From assembly GCA_002428935.1 (NCBI GenBank), contig DIYG01000109.1, positions 43,102-107,101 on the forward strand: a stretch of DNA of 64,000 nucleotides, in the 5' to 3' direction. Position 1 is the first letter of the stretch; each line of letters opens with the position of its first letter. The stretch is from Halieaceae bacterium UBA6060 (GTDB taxonomy: Bacteria; Pseudomonadota; Gammaproteobacteria; Pseudomonadales; Halieaceae). This document shows positions 16,830 through 26,036 of the stretch, in pieces. The notes below the pieces were generated by a model. It worked only from the letters and a program-made list of their open reading frames with translations, had not been told where the DNA came from and made no database searches. A program made the position numbers and the translations under genes.

Positions 16830-17095
16830 AGGGAAGTTACTGGATCGCGCGTGCTTACGGTTTTGAGCATCGCTGATTGGTTAAATCGAATGAGTAACTC
16901 ATGGGAGCGCTCAGACACAAAAGCGTCTTGCAGCAGCCCATGGTAAAGGCCCGTAAGTTGCTGCAGCTACTGACGCTATCCCTCTCGCTGTCGTGTTGCC
17001 AATAACCATGTCCTGTCTCACGGGTCCATGTGTATGTTCATTCGTAGATAAAACAACCAGTCCTAGATGAATGCCCTCGTAGACTACTGGCCCTA

Positions 17096-17296
17096 TTGCT
17101 GGCGTTGCTGTTACTCGGTGCAATGCTCTTGTCGGCCAAGCAATCCCTTGCCCAGGTCGAGACGGCGGCTCTTAAGCGCTTGGATATGAATGGCGATCAA
17201 CGCCTAGACTCTAGAGAACTCGATGGCCCCAGGCGACCTCAGAAGCTGCACAAGCTTCCTTCGGATTATCTTGGCTTTAAAGGTAGATTTAAATGA
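17096..17296 (+). CDS. small exported EF-hand peptide
   Basis: A 66-residue product: a hydrophobic leader LLALLLLGAMLLSAKQSLAQ, then one EF-hand loop D-M-N-G-D-Q-R-L-D-S-R-E and a basic tail. The frame stays open upstream to a stop at 17045 and reads C-P-R-R-L-L-A-L just before the TTG, a better n-region, but offers no other standard start; TTG at 17096 is tentative. The stop overlaps the sulfatase start by four bases (ATGA), so the two are coupled. The tail RPQKLHKLPSD resembles RPQKLQKISTD at the end of the EF-hand arylsulfotransferase-like protein near 33 kb. It may bind Ca2+ and partner the sulfatase in the periplasm. Confidence 0.55.
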   Translation: MLALLLLGAMLLSAKQSLAQVETAALKRLDMNGDQRLDSRELDGPRRPQKLHKLPSDYLGFKGRFK

Positions 17297-18744
17297 TCGC
17301 AAGACTCTTCTGTATCCTGATTGGCTTCTCTGGCCTTTGGTTTGCGGCACAGACCTCCGCCACCAATGTAATTCTGATTCTGACCGATGATCAGGGCTGG
17401 ACTGGATCGTCGGTGACAATGGACAGTCGCGTTCGCGGTTCCGTGAGCGATTTCTACGAGACACCCAGCCTGGAGCGTTTGGCCGCCGAAGGAGTTCGTT
17501 TCTCAAATGGCTACGCCCCGGCCCCCAATTGCTCTCCAACGCGTATGAGTATCCAAACCGGGAAGACACCCGTCAGGATTCGTGCGACCGACATTATCGA
17601 TGCGGTTCCCGGTCCGAAGGGAGACGTGTACGGATTCTATGAGCGTTTCTATCTAAACAAGCCGCTGATATTGCCTCACCCGATCACAGAGCTAGCCCTT
17701 GAAGAAGTCACTATTGCCGAATATTTGAAAGCCGAGAACCCGGATTACGTAACTGCACACATCGGCAAGTGGCATATGGGGGGAAAGTCACCGGAGCTCC
17801 ATGGCTATGATGTTCACGATGGCGCGACTAGCAATGCACCAGGAAATCAAGGTGCGCCTGATCCGAAACGATCATCGGAGGTGGCTGATCGTGCGATAGG
17901 TTTTCTTGAAGCCGTAGCTGAAAACGATAAACCGTTTTTTCTTCAAGTTTCTTACTATGCGGTACACACGCCGGTTATCGCTCTTGACGAAACCGTTGCA
18001 AAGTACAGCGCAAAGTCACCAAGCCTTCACCAGAACGACGTCTACGCTGCGATGACCGAGGAAATGGACCATAGCGTGGGGCGAATCCTCGATACGGTCG
18101 ATGAGTTAGGGTTCAGTGACAACACTTACATTATTTACACCTCAGACAATGGCGCAGAGGTGACTTCCATGACGACCAGTAACGCACCCCTTGCGAAAGG
18201 GAAGACCCATGTTTGGGAGGGCGGGATACGTGTACCGTTTGTGGTTCGAGGGCCAGGAATACCGGCAGGAAAGCAGATCAATACACCGGTGATCGGCTAC
18301 GACATTCTGCCGACAATCGCCGATTGGATTGGGGCGAAAACCAAACTGCCTGAAGCGATAGATGGAGGTAGCTTCGCGGCACTTGCCGCCCAAGGAGATG
18401 GCGCGGAGATAAATCGTGCTACGGAGCCGATGGTTTGGTATTACAGTGCCTACCGAAACATCAAGCATGTGGCTCCTCAGGCGGCAATCCGGATAGGCCA
18501 ACATAAACTCATTCGAGACTTTTCCTCGGGCGAAGACCAGCTGTTTGATCTCGATCTCGATGTAGCTGAAACCACGGATCTGAGTCGCTTCAGACCGGAC
18601 GCAAAGGCGCAGCTAGCCAATGCCCTCGATCAGTATTTCGAGGACGTCAATGCGGAGTTACCGCGATCCAATCCAGATTACGATCCCAGCAATGATAAGG
18701 GCTTAGTTGGGATTACCAAGGGCGCTGGTCCTACGCCGCGTTAA
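17293..18744 (+). CDS. exported sulfatase (type I, CSPTR)
   Basis: 483 residues with a signal peptide (1-23, ending T-S-A-T). The metal site T-D-D-Q-G-W lies at 31-36 and the maturation signature C80-S-P-T-R is followed by M-S-I-Q-T-G. Cys80 would become formylglycine through a formylglycine-generating enzyme that is not encoded in this window. IGKWHMGG and SDNGAE (C-terminal Asp/Asn ligands) are also present. It hydrolyses a sulfate ester in the periplasm; the substrate is unknown. It is most like the leftward sulfatase at 26-27.6 kb (shared DDQGWTG and N-C-S-P). Translationally coupled to the EF-hand peptide; regulatory element copy 1 lies 0.5 kb upstream. Confidence 0.93.
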   Translation: MIARLFCILIGFSGLWFAAQTSATNVILILTDDQGWTGSSVTMDSRVRGSVSDFYETPSLERLAAEGVRFSNGYAPAPNCSPTRMSIQTGKTPVRIRATDIIDAVPGPKGDVYGFYERFYLNKPLILPHPITELALEEVTIAEYLKAENPDYVTAHIGKWHMGGKSPELHGYDVHDGATSNAPGNQGAPDPKRSSEVADRAIGFLEAVAENDKPFFLQVSYYAVHTPVIALDETVAKYSAKSPSLHQNDVYAAMTEEMDHSVGRILDTVDELGFSDNTYIIYTSDNGAEVTSMTTSNAPLAKGKTHVWEGGIRVPFVVRGPGIPAGKQINTPVIGYDILPTIADWIGAKTKLPEAIDGGSFAALAAQGDGAEINRATEPMVWYYSAYRNIKHVAPQAAIRIGQHKLIRDFSSGEDQLFDLDLDVAETTDLSRFRPDAKAQLANALDQYFEDVNAELPRSNPDYDPSNDKGLVGITKGAGPTPR

Positions 18745-18800
18745 CGGATGAGCAGCGCGCCAAGTCGTCGGCGCCTTGTTGTATTCCTTTGATTGCAGGC

Positions 18801-18878
18801 GTCCTGGCGCTGCGGCTCGTAAAGCACGATATGAAGTCGAAGGTGTAACCCTCCGACTCTAATCCGAAGCGCCAGGAC
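18801..18878. repeat. nested inverted repeat after the sulfatase gene
   Basis: GTCCTGGCGCT (18801-18811) and AGCGCCAGGAC (18868-18878) are perfect reverse complements, extendable inward to CGG/CCG past one mismatch. Inside lies a second dyad, AGTCGaAGG (18835-18843) with CCTcCGACT (18850-18858). The RNA could fold into two stacked stems. No T-run follows, so it is not a classical terminator; it may be an RNA-stabilising or repeat element. Confidence 0.55.
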
Positions 18879-18929
18879 TTCAACACCCCAAGATCCAAGC
18901 TTGAATGCTCGGTTTCTAGAGCGTACTTC

Positions 18930-18961
18930 CCATTGAGTCAAGAATCCATTGAGTCAAGAAT
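18930..18961 (+). repeat. 16-bp tandem repeat, two copies
   Basis: CCATTGAGTCAAGAAT occurs twice head to tail (18930-18945 and 18946-18961), 18 bases before regulatory element copy 2. It may be a replication-slippage duplication or a doubled binding site. Confidence 0.7.
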
Positions 18962-18978
18962 TTACGGCTGACGAATTG

Positions 18979-19046
18979 TTTCCCAATCGAGAATGGCATG
19001 ATCGATTAATGCCTAATTAAATTCAAAATCGAGAACAACTATAGTT
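18979..19046 (+). promoter_or_regulatory. conserved regulatory element, copy 2 (TonB receptor)
   Basis: TTTCC-N5-GAGAA at 18979-18993, with TATAG at 19040, again exactly 61 bases from the element start and inside the palindrome AACTATAGTT (19037-19046). GAGAATGGCRTG and an AT-rich middle are also shared with copy 1. It lies 260 bases before the TonB receptor start. Confidence 0.6.
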
Positions 19047-19238
19047 CTTTCAGTCTGAGCGAACCGCAGCTTTCGCTGCGAGGTTTCGTGGTACAGGCTA
19101 GTCAGTGATGAGTAACGATAACTATAACCGCAGCGACAATTCTCAGGCAGTTGGCCGCACAAAAATTAATAAGGCATCGATCAAGGCTGTCCTCTCTTCC
19201 GAGATGCATAGCCTAGAACACTAAAACCCGGAGGATCT

Positions 19239-21695
19239 ATGGGCTCACCTCGTGCATCATGCTTCAGCACATCCACGCAGACTGGACCTCACACACCTGT
19301 TCCTTTGAATAGCAAGAGACTGCGGTTGGCCAACGCTATTTTGGTGGCATCGCTGGGAGGATTGGCTCCTTCAGCACTGGGCCAAAACAGCCAGACCTTA
19401 GAAGAGAGTGCGGGTCCTCTGGAAGAAATCATTGTATCTGCGCAACGGCAAGATCAAAGCCTGCAGGATGTGCCAATCTCGGTACAGGTGGTCAGTGGTG
19501 AGTTCATTGAGAATGTGAATATCGTTGACTTGCAGGAGCTCAGCAACGATCTACCCGGGGTAACCATAACTCAGACAACGGCGGGTACCTCTGTGAATAT
19601 TCGCGGAATCGGCTCTGGCAACAGCCCCGGGTTCCAGCAATCCGTAGGTACCTTTCTCGACGGGGTCTATCTGGGTCGAGCGGCTCAGACACGGGATGCC
19701 TTTCTCGACGTTCAGCGAGTTGAGGTACTGCGCGGACCCCAGTCGACCTACTTCGGAAACAACACCATCGGTGGCGCCCTGAGTGTGACTTCTCGTTCTC
19801 CCGGTTCAGAGTTTTCGGGCAATGTGACCACCACTTATGAACCCAATGATGAGGAGCTGACGGTTGACGTTGCAGCTGGTGGGCCCGTGACCGACACCTT
19901 CGGGGCGCGACTGGCACTGCGTTACTACGATCTGGGTGGCTGGATGAGTAATTCGGTGCAGGACTGGACGACAGGAACTTCGACTACCATCGATGTCCCG
20001 CAGGTCGAGAACGTCTCGGGCCGGCTGACCTTGACCTATGATCCACAAGAGAATCTGTCGATAGTTTTCAAGGCTGCGCTCAGCGATCAAGAGCAGGACT
20101 TCAACACTATGGAGCTGTTCGGTTGCACAGAAGAGTTGGCAGAACTCATTGGCCCTCGTAGACCAGGTGTAGGCCCCAATGGAGGGCGAGCGAACTGCAA
20201 TACCGACACTTGGGAGATCCAAGGCTATGAAGGTGATTTCAATCTAAATGGTGTGCAGGGCGGTACGGGTACCGGCTTTGATTCTGTTATCACTAATCTG
20301 GAATCGGCCAATCACTCTTTGAAAATTGCGTACGACGTCGGTGAGTACGAGCTAATTTCCCTCACTGGATTCAGCGCCTACGAGAACCTGCGTGACATCG
20401 ATACCGATGGCAGTCCTTGGGACACGGCGCATGTGGTGCGCAACGAGGAATTTGATCAGATTAGCCAGGAGTTCCGCATCATCTCCCCGAAGATTGGAAA
20501 GCTTAGCTACCTGGCGGGTTTGTACTTTGATGCCACGGACTTGAGTACTTACCAGAACAATCGAACGCCCAACATTATTGCCCGTGGAGAGGATGCAGGC
20601 CAAACCGACTACGACTCGGGTACAGGATTTCAGAGTTTCTTCGATGAGGACACCCAGTCCTATGCGGCCTTTGCGGCGGCTACCTGGGAATTTAGCGACC
20701 GCTTTTCAGCTACCCTGGGATTGCGCTATACCTCTGTTGACAAAGAGGGCGCCCTAACCGTCAGCAATCACTTGCTTGAGGATGGTGAGCTAGGGCCAAT
20801 ACTCGACTGCAATGTTGTTATGGGCCCTCCCTGTGTGGGCAGAGTAGGGAGACGCGATAACTACAGCATTAATGGTGATGAGACCTTTAGCGACTTCAAC
20901 CAGAGTCTTGATCTCAACTGGACGCCGACGGACGACGTACTCGTCTATGCAAGTTACAAGAATGGTTTTAAAGCGGGTGGGTTCGATCCGCTCTCGCTAA
21001 ACGAAGAAATCGCTCCGGTCACCTTTAACTACGACGAAGAAACTGTCGATGCGGTCGAGGTCGGGTTGAAGTCGACCTTGTTAGATGGTGGCATGGAGTT
21101 CAATGTTGCTGTTTTCAGGAGTGAGTATGAAGACCTCCAGGTGTCGCTTCGCGACCCCGAGGTGCAGGCCTTCTTTATTGAAAACGCAGCGAGTGCAACC
21201 AGCCAAGGTGTAGAGATCGAAGGACGTTGGGCTCTTTCGGAAAGTTGGACTCTGGGTTACTCCCTATCTTTCCTTGATGCGCATTTCGACGAGTGGATCA
21301 ATGAGCTCACCGGAGAAGAAGTAGTACCTTCCGGTGAAGCCAGACCTTTTGCGCCGGACTACTCGGGCAATTTGAATCTCCGGTACGAGACGCCTATTGG
21401 TACACAGTGGCGCTTGTCTGCACTGCTGAATATGAGTTTCACCGACGACTACAAGGTTGCACAGGCGCTCGCTAACGAAAGTACAGTTATTGACGCATTT
21501 GAGCGTTGGGGTGCTCGCATCGAGCTGGCTCAGCAGGGCTCTGGAGGTTGGAGCCTGGCATTGATAGGTAAGAACCTTACCGATGAGGAAGTATGGCGTT
21601 TTGCGGTGCCAGCTCCTCAGAGCGCTACGGGTACGTTCGTAGCGTTTGCAGATCGGGGTCGCAACGTTTCCCTACAGGCAAAGTACCGTTGGTAA
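19239..21695 (+). CDS. TonB-dependent outer membrane receptor
   Basis: 818 residues: an extended N-terminus with signal peptide (cleavage near SALGQ), a TonB-box-like segment LEEIIVSAQR at about 63-72, a plug domain (DVPISVQVVSG to about 190) and a 22-strand barrel ending in VSLQAKYRW with the terminal aromatic residue needed for assembly. GGAGG seven bases upstream supports the ATG. Such receptors import large or scarce ligands using the proton-motive force. Between two sulfatase groups and behind element copy 2, it likely takes up the sulfated compound or its product; it shows none of the features that would single out a siderophore. Confidence 0.93.
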   Translation: MGSPRASCFSTSTQTGPHTPVPLNSKRLRLANAILVASLGGLAPSALGQNSQTLEESAGPLEEIIVSAQRQDQSLQDVPISVQVVSGEFIENVNIVDLQELSNDLPGVTITQTTAGTSVNIRGIGSGNSPGFQQSVGTFLDGVYLGRAAQTRDAFLDVQRVEVLRGPQSTYFGNNTIGGALSVTSRSPGSEFSGNVTTTYEPNDEELTVDVAAGGPVTDTFGARLALRYYDLGGWMSNSVQDWTTGTSTTIDVPQVENVSGRLTLTYDPQENLSIVFKAALSDQEQDFNTMELFGCTEELAELIGPRRPGVGPNGGRANCNTDTWEIQGYEGDFNLNGVQGGTGTGFDSVITNLESANHSLKIAYDVGEYELISLTGFSAYENLRDIDTDGSPWDTAHVVRNEEFDQISQEFRIISPKIGKLSYLAGLYFDATDLSTYQNNRTPNIIARGEDAGQTDYDSGTGFQSFFDEDTQSYAAFAAATWEFSDRFSATLGLRYTSVDKEGALTVSNHLLEDGELGPILDCNVVMGPPCVGRVGRRDNYSINGDETFSDFNQSLDLNWTPTDDVLVYASYKNGFKAGGFDPLSLNEEIAPVTFNYDEETVDAVEVGLKSTLLDGGMEFNVAVFRSEYEDLQVSLRDPEVQAFFIENAASATSQGVEIEGRWALSESWTLGYSLSFLDAHFDEWINELTGEEVVPSGEARPFAPDYSGNLNLRYETPIGTQWRLSALLNMSFTDDYKVAQALANESTVIDAFERWGARIELAQQGSGGWSLALIGKNLTDEEVWRFAVPAPQSATGTFVAFADRGRNVSLQAKYRW

Positions 21696-21708
21696 ATCGG
21701 GGCGCATT

Positions 21709-21747
21709 GGTCGGTCACTCCGTGTGTGAGTGCCGGCCCTTTTTTTG
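21709..21747 (+). terminator. intrinsic terminator after the TonB receptor gene
   Basis: The arms GGTCGGTCACTC (21709-21720) and GAGTGCCGGCCC (21728-21739) can pair, with a bulged or wobble base, around a CGTGTGT loop. A run of seven T follows at once. It would end the receptor transcript before the cupin-sulfatase group. Confidence 0.7.
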
Positions 21748-21857
21748 GCCAAGTTGTTACATCGGAAATCGATGTTGAGCCAGACTTAGCGACGATTAGT
21801 TTGTTTGATTGCAGTTGCCCTAGTCTCGCCGACAAATAACCAACGAGAGGTATCCTC

Positions 21858-22418
21858 ATGAGAAAACCCATTAAATGCGTGGCTCTTTCGATCTCACTTT
21901 GTTTGTTTCTTGACAGCCTTACCATTTCGGCGCACGAGTCGGCGGTTGTCGAACACCAGGCAGACAAGGAGGTGTTCTTCGACGCAAACACAGCGGAAGT
22001 CCACAAGCGCAGATTTATGCACTCGCAGTTCATGCTGACGGCGGGACAATCGGAGGGACGATTTTCCATCGTCAAGGAAAAGTTTCTCCCTGGCTTTGAT
22101 AGTTACAGCATGAGTCATGCGCATCATTGGCACACCGAAGTGTTTCTCATGATCACGGGGGAGATGCAATGGACGGTCAATGGCGAAACACAAGTCCTGG
22201 GCCCGGGCGATATGGTCTACATCCCACCGCGCGCGGCACACGCCGCTAAGGTTATGGGCGACGAACCCGTAGAGGCATTTATGGTGTACGAGCCCGGTGG
22301 CTATGAGAAGAACTACTTCCGACGACAAGCCCTGACTCCAGAGCAGCGTGAGGACGAAGCCCTCATCAAGAGAATGATGGCAGACGCCGATGTCGTACCC
22401 ACGAAGGTCGAGCCTTAG
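21858..22418 (+). CDS. exported cupin-domain protein
   Basis: 186 residues with a signal peptide (1-25, T-I-S-A before H-E). One cupin barrel has metal motif 1 as His88, His90 and His92 plus Glu94 in H-A-H-H-W-H-T-E, and motif 2 as PGDMVYIPPRAAH with His128. Soluble periplasmic cupins can be dioxygenases, isomerases or sensors of small ligands; the reaction is not known. The last 29 bases overlap the next sulfatase frame, so it probably shares a transcript with the two following sulfatases. Confidence 0.85.
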   Translation: MRKPIKCVALSISLCLFLDSLTISAHESAVVEHQADKEVFFDANTAEVHKRRFMHSQFMLTAGQSEGRFSIVKEKFLPGFDSYSMSHAHHWHTEVFLMITGEMQWTVNGETQVLGPGDMVYIPPRAAHAAKVMGDEPVEAFMVYEPGGYEKNYFRRQALTPEQREDEALIKRMMADADVVPTKVEP

Positions 22419-24132
22419 GAGCGTGTCTCATGGCGGCGGCAAGGGCCTTTTTAAGGCTCTGGTGGCTATTATTTACAGCGTCACCATTGTCGCGTGCAAT
22501 CCTAAGTCTCCCGATTCCCCGGAACCCAACACCTCGTCCGGCTCTTTCTTCGAGGCTTCGAGCCCTAATATCATTCTCATCGTTGCCGATGATCTTGGCT
22601 ACACAGACATCGGTCCTTTCGGCAGCGAGATAGCAACACCGGAATTGGCCCGGCTCGCGGCCGAGGGTGTTCGCCTGAGTCATTTCTATGCAACGCCTTC
22701 TTGCTCGACCACCCGAGCGCAGTTGATGAGCGGTGTGGATAATCATCTGGCGGGCCTGGGCACCATGGGCGAAATCATTCAACCTCACCAGCGAGGTCAT
22801 CCGGGTTATGAGGGTTACTTAAATGAGCGTATCCACTCGCTGCCCCAGGTGCTTTCGTCCGCCGGGTACAGAACCTATATGGCTGGGAAATGGCATTTGG
22901 GTATGGGCGATGGGCAGATACCGACGGCTCGTGGCTTTGATCGGAGTTTTGCCATGCTCGGTGGGGTAGCGAGCCACTACGACGCCTTTGGCAGTGCCCA
23001 TAGCATTGAGAAAACACCCTATCGAGAAGATGGCGTTGCGGTTGACTGGCCTGCGAACGCTTATTCGTCAGATTTATACACAGACAGGCTGATATCGTTT
23101 ATCGCCCAGACGCCAGCCGAAGCCAAGCCGTTTTTTGCTTATCTTGCTTTTACGGCGCCCCATTTTCCTCTCCAGGCACCGTCGTCGAATCTGCAACAGT
23201 ATCTCGGTGCTTATGATGATGGATATGCGTCTCTTGCTAAGGCTCGTTTGTCTGGGCTGAAAGCCGCTGGTTTAGACTCAAACTGGGGCCAACAAACCCA
23301 AACCCTCGAACGGCTTGAAAGCCTCTGGTTGGCCCTATCGGCCGATGAGAAACGCCGGCAGTCCCGGCGCATGGAAGCCTACGCGGCGATGATTGATCGT
23401 ATTGATGAAAACATTGGACGCTTGTTGGATTCGTTGCGAGAAAGTGGCCGTTTGGACAACACGATTGTTGTTTTTACTTCGGATAATGGAGCTTCCGCGA
23501 CGGAAGCGGAGGGACATCGATTCTTTGGCGAACGTGTGGCCACGGCAGACAATAGCCTCGGCAACATGGGCATGCCCTCGTCTTACATTTCTTTGGGAAT
23601 GCACTGGGCTAGCGCCATTAACATCCCGTTTAGTGGTTTTAAACACAACACCTCGGAAGGGGGTATTCGCGTTCCCGCGATTCTTTGGTGGGGCCCTGCG
23701 GTGAAAACCGTCGGCCAACGGAGAGGGAGTGTCGATGCTCGGACGATGACAGTTCGAGATCTCACGGCAAGTATTTACCGCGCTGCGGGAGTGAGCATTG
23801 ATGCCTTAAACGCTTCTTCTGATAGCAAGCATCCCATATCCGGTCGCCCCCTTGTATTTGCCAACCCTGACTGTGTCGCTGAGGAAGCTTGTCGCTCTCA
23901 AAACGATGTGGTGTTCGGTTGGGAATACCGCAACAAGTTCGCCCTGCTGCGGGGGGACTGGAAAATTGTCAAGACCAACGGCGCCATGCCCCAGAAATGG
24001 CGATTGTTCAATATACGTCAGCAGCCCCAGGAGACTAAGGATGTGTCTGCTGATCAGCCGCAGCTATTCCAGGAGCTTCTGACCGAGTGGGATAGATATC
24101 TTGAGGAAAACAATGTCCGATTACCCCCATGA
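22390..24132 (+). CDS. sulfatase lipoprotein with unusual CSTTR signature
   Basis: 580 residues. The N-terminal hydrophobic segment ends at Cys36 (T-I-V-A-C), a likely lipobox, so the enzyme is probably membrane-anchored. The metal site V-A-D-D-L-G-Y is at 65-71 and the signature is C105-S-T-T-R-A-Q-L-M-S-G. The third position is Thr rather than the usual Pro or Ala of C-x-P-x-R. AGKWHLG and S-D-N-G-A are intact, so it looks active if formylglycine is made. The ATG at 22390 overlaps the cupin end; a GTG at 22423 is an alternative. It belongs to the AtsA-like arylsulfatase group. Confidence 0.9.
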   Translation: MSYPRRSSLRSVSHGGGKGLFKALVAIIYSVTIVACNPKSPDSPEPNTSSGSFFEASSPNIILIVADDLGYTDIGPFGSEIATPELARLAAEGVRLSHFYATPSCSTTRAQLMSGVDNHLAGLGTMGEIIQPHQRGHPGYEGYLNERIHSLPQVLSSAGYRTYMAGKWHLGMGDGQIPTARGFDRSFAMLGGVASHYDAFGSAHSIEKTPYREDGVAVDWPANAYSSDLYTDRLISFIAQTPAEAKPFFAYLAFTAPHFPLQAPSSNLQQYLGAYDDGYASLAKARLSGLKAAGLDSNWGQQTQTLERLESLWLALSADEKRRQSRRMEAYAAMIDRIDENIGRLLDSLRESGRLDNTIVVFTSDNGASATEAEGHRFFGERVATADNSLGNMGMPSSYISLGMHWASAINIPFSGFKHNTSEGGIRVPAILWWGPAVKTVGQRRGSVDARTMTVRDLTASIYRAAGVSIDALNASSDSKHPISGRPLVFANPDCVAEEACRSQNDVVFGWEYRNKFALLRGDWKIVKTNGAMPQKWRLFNIRQQPQETKDVSADQPQLFQELLTEWDRYLEENNVRLPP

Positions 24133-25906
24133 GAACGAACACGGAAGCGATAGCCGCGTTAGGGAACGGCTATTGGGTTTTGGCCGACTAGAATCACAGA
24201 TATCTGCGGCCCTGGTCTGTATAGCAACCTTGGGTGCGCTTACCGTTATGCCCGCCCTCGGGGAGGAAGACGACAGGGGTAACAGTGAAGGTGCTTCTCG
24301 TCATGCACCTAACATCCTGCTCATTCTGGCCGACGATCTTGGCTATTCGGACGTGGGTGCCTTTGGTGGAGAAATTGACACACCGCACCTCGACGAACTG
24401 GCTTCCGAGGGCGCTCTACTTACCGACTTCCATGTTGCTCCCACCTGTTCAATTACCCGGCAACTATTGTTTACGGGAGTGGACGATCGACGCAGGGGAG
24501 CGCCGCCTAGCCCTGGTGAGACGAGAAAAAAGAACCCGTTCTTTTTCTTGAATGAAGACTCAAGAACCTTTGTAGATAGGCTGCAGGCTAATGGCTACCA
24601 CACTTTTATGGCGGGAAAGTGGGACTTATCCCCTAAAGGTGGTTCTGCCCTAAAAGCTGGCTTCAATCCCATGGATCAGGGCTTTGACCGTGCATTCTGG
24701 CTGCAAAATGGTGGCGGAAGTCACTATGCCGACAGGCGGCACATGCTCAAAGCCCCGATACCAACAATCAATTACTTCTCCAATGACAAGCCCGTTCAAT
24801 CGCTGCCTGACGACTTCTACTCCAGCGATTACTACACGGACAAGCTTATTGAGTTTATTGAAGACCGCCAGGATGACAGCAAGCCGTTCTTCGCTTTTGC
24901 CTCCTACACCGCTCCCCATTGGCCTCTCCACGCTCCTGCGGAGGTCATTGCCAAATACGAGGCCACCTACGAAAACGGTTATGAGCCTGTGAGAACGGAG
25001 CGCCTGCGGCGCCAGCGCGAACTGGGTTTGTTTACCGCAGAGCATACAAGTGCTGGCCCAAATCCGGGATGGCCTCGTTGGGAAGAGCTTAGCGAGGAAC
25101 TGAGGCTGAGAGAGCGTAAGCGCATGCAGGTTCATGCCGCTATGGTTGATATTTTGGATCAAAACATCGGGCGTTTGCTTCGAGTGCTCAAACAGCGGGG
25201 CGAGTACGACAATACGTTAATCCTATTTTTTTCCGATAATGGTGCGGATGGTAATGACCCAGCCGATCTCTCTCCGGAAAACTGGTTGCGGGACAATTTT
25301 GATAACCGTCTTGAGAATATAGGGCTGCCTAATTCCTACGAAACAATGGGTCCCAATTGGGCCTCCGTTAGCAGCACACCGCTGAAACTGTATAAAGCCT
25401 TCGCCGCCGACGGCGGGACGCGCTCTCCGTTTATTGCCGTTCACAAAGACCTGGTGGTTCCAAACCGTGTTAGCAGTGCTTACGCCACGGTCAGTGATAT
25501 CTATCCGACGCTATTGGCTGTTGCCGGCATTGACCCGCACGATCCAGATAATGCTCCGTTACACAGCGCACTGCCGAAGGGGAGTTCTATGCTCGGACAT
25601 TTTTCCGGAGCTCCGTCGGTACACCCTGAAGACTACGTTTATGCGGTGGAGTACTGGAGTAGGAAAAGCGTGCGCCAGGGTCCTTGGAAAGCTACCTGGA
25701 CGAACACGCCCTTTGGCTCTGAGCGTTGGGAGTTGTTTGATATGCGAGCTGACGTCGGTGAGCGGACAGATCTTTCGTCTGAGCAACCCGAGATCCTCGA
25801 GAGCCTCATAGCGCACTACCTGCAATACGCGCAGCAGGCCGGGGTAGTAGATGATCCGAACTTCGAGATCAGATATAGCAATACGCAAAGTTTCTACACG
25901 CGCTAA
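24113..25906 (+). CDS. exported sulfatase with unusual CSITR signature
   Basis: 597 residues. The leader is long (about 50 residues, hydrophobic core SAALVCIATLGALTVMPALG). The metal site L-A-D-D-L-G-Y is at 72-78. The signature reads C112-S-I-T-R with Ile in place of Pro, and AGKWDLS replaces the normal AGKWHLG, so the usual His after Trp is Asp; S-D-N-G-A is kept. With two departures at the active site, its activity or substrate may differ from its neighbours. The ATG at 24113 overlaps the preceding sulfatase by 20 bases and has GAGGA five bases upstream, better than the TTG at 24101. Confidence 0.9.
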   Translation: MSDYPHENEHGSDSRVRERLLGFGRLESQISAALVCIATLGALTVMPALGEEDDRGNSEGASRHAPNILLILADDLGYSDVGAFGGEIDTPHLDELASEGALLTDFHVAPTCSITRQLLFTGVDDRRRGAPPSPGETRKKNPFFFLNEDSRTFVDRLQANGYHTFMAGKWDLSPKGGSALKAGFNPMDQGFDRAFWLQNGGGSHYADRRHMLKAPIPTINYFSNDKPVQSLPDDFYSSDYYTDKLIEFIEDRQDDSKPFFAFASYTAPHWPLHAPAEVIAKYEATYENGYEPVRTERLRRQRELGLFTAEHTSAGPNPGWPRWEELSEELRLRERKRMQVHAAMVDILDQNIGRLLRVLKQRGEYDNTLILFFSDNGADGNDPADLSPENWLRDNFDNRLENIGLPNSYETMGPNWASVSSTPLKLYKAFAADGGTRSPFIAVHKDLVVPNRVSSAYATVSDIYPTLLAVAGIDPHDPDNAPLHSALPKGSSMLGHFSGAPSVHPEDYVYAVEYWSRKSVRQGPWKATWTNTPFGSERWELFDMRADVGERTDLSSEQPEILESLIAHYLQYAQQAGVVDDPNFEIRYSNTQSFYTR

Positions 25907-26036
25907 ACCCTTTCCTAGTACGACGGCTATTCGTTCGCTCTGACCTTGCCAGGCTATTGTCAGGAAGGGCTTAGGGTGTCGGTGGGCTTCTTACACAAGC
26001 TCGGCGTACGAAACCCACGGTAGACCTGGCAGGCGA

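Noticed and set aside
18801..18878. tRNA gene or integron attC site in the 18.8 kb inverted repeat
   Set aside because: Arms are too long for an acceptor stem, no T-loop or anticodon arm fits on either strand, and no GTTRRRY/RYYYAAC core sites flank it.
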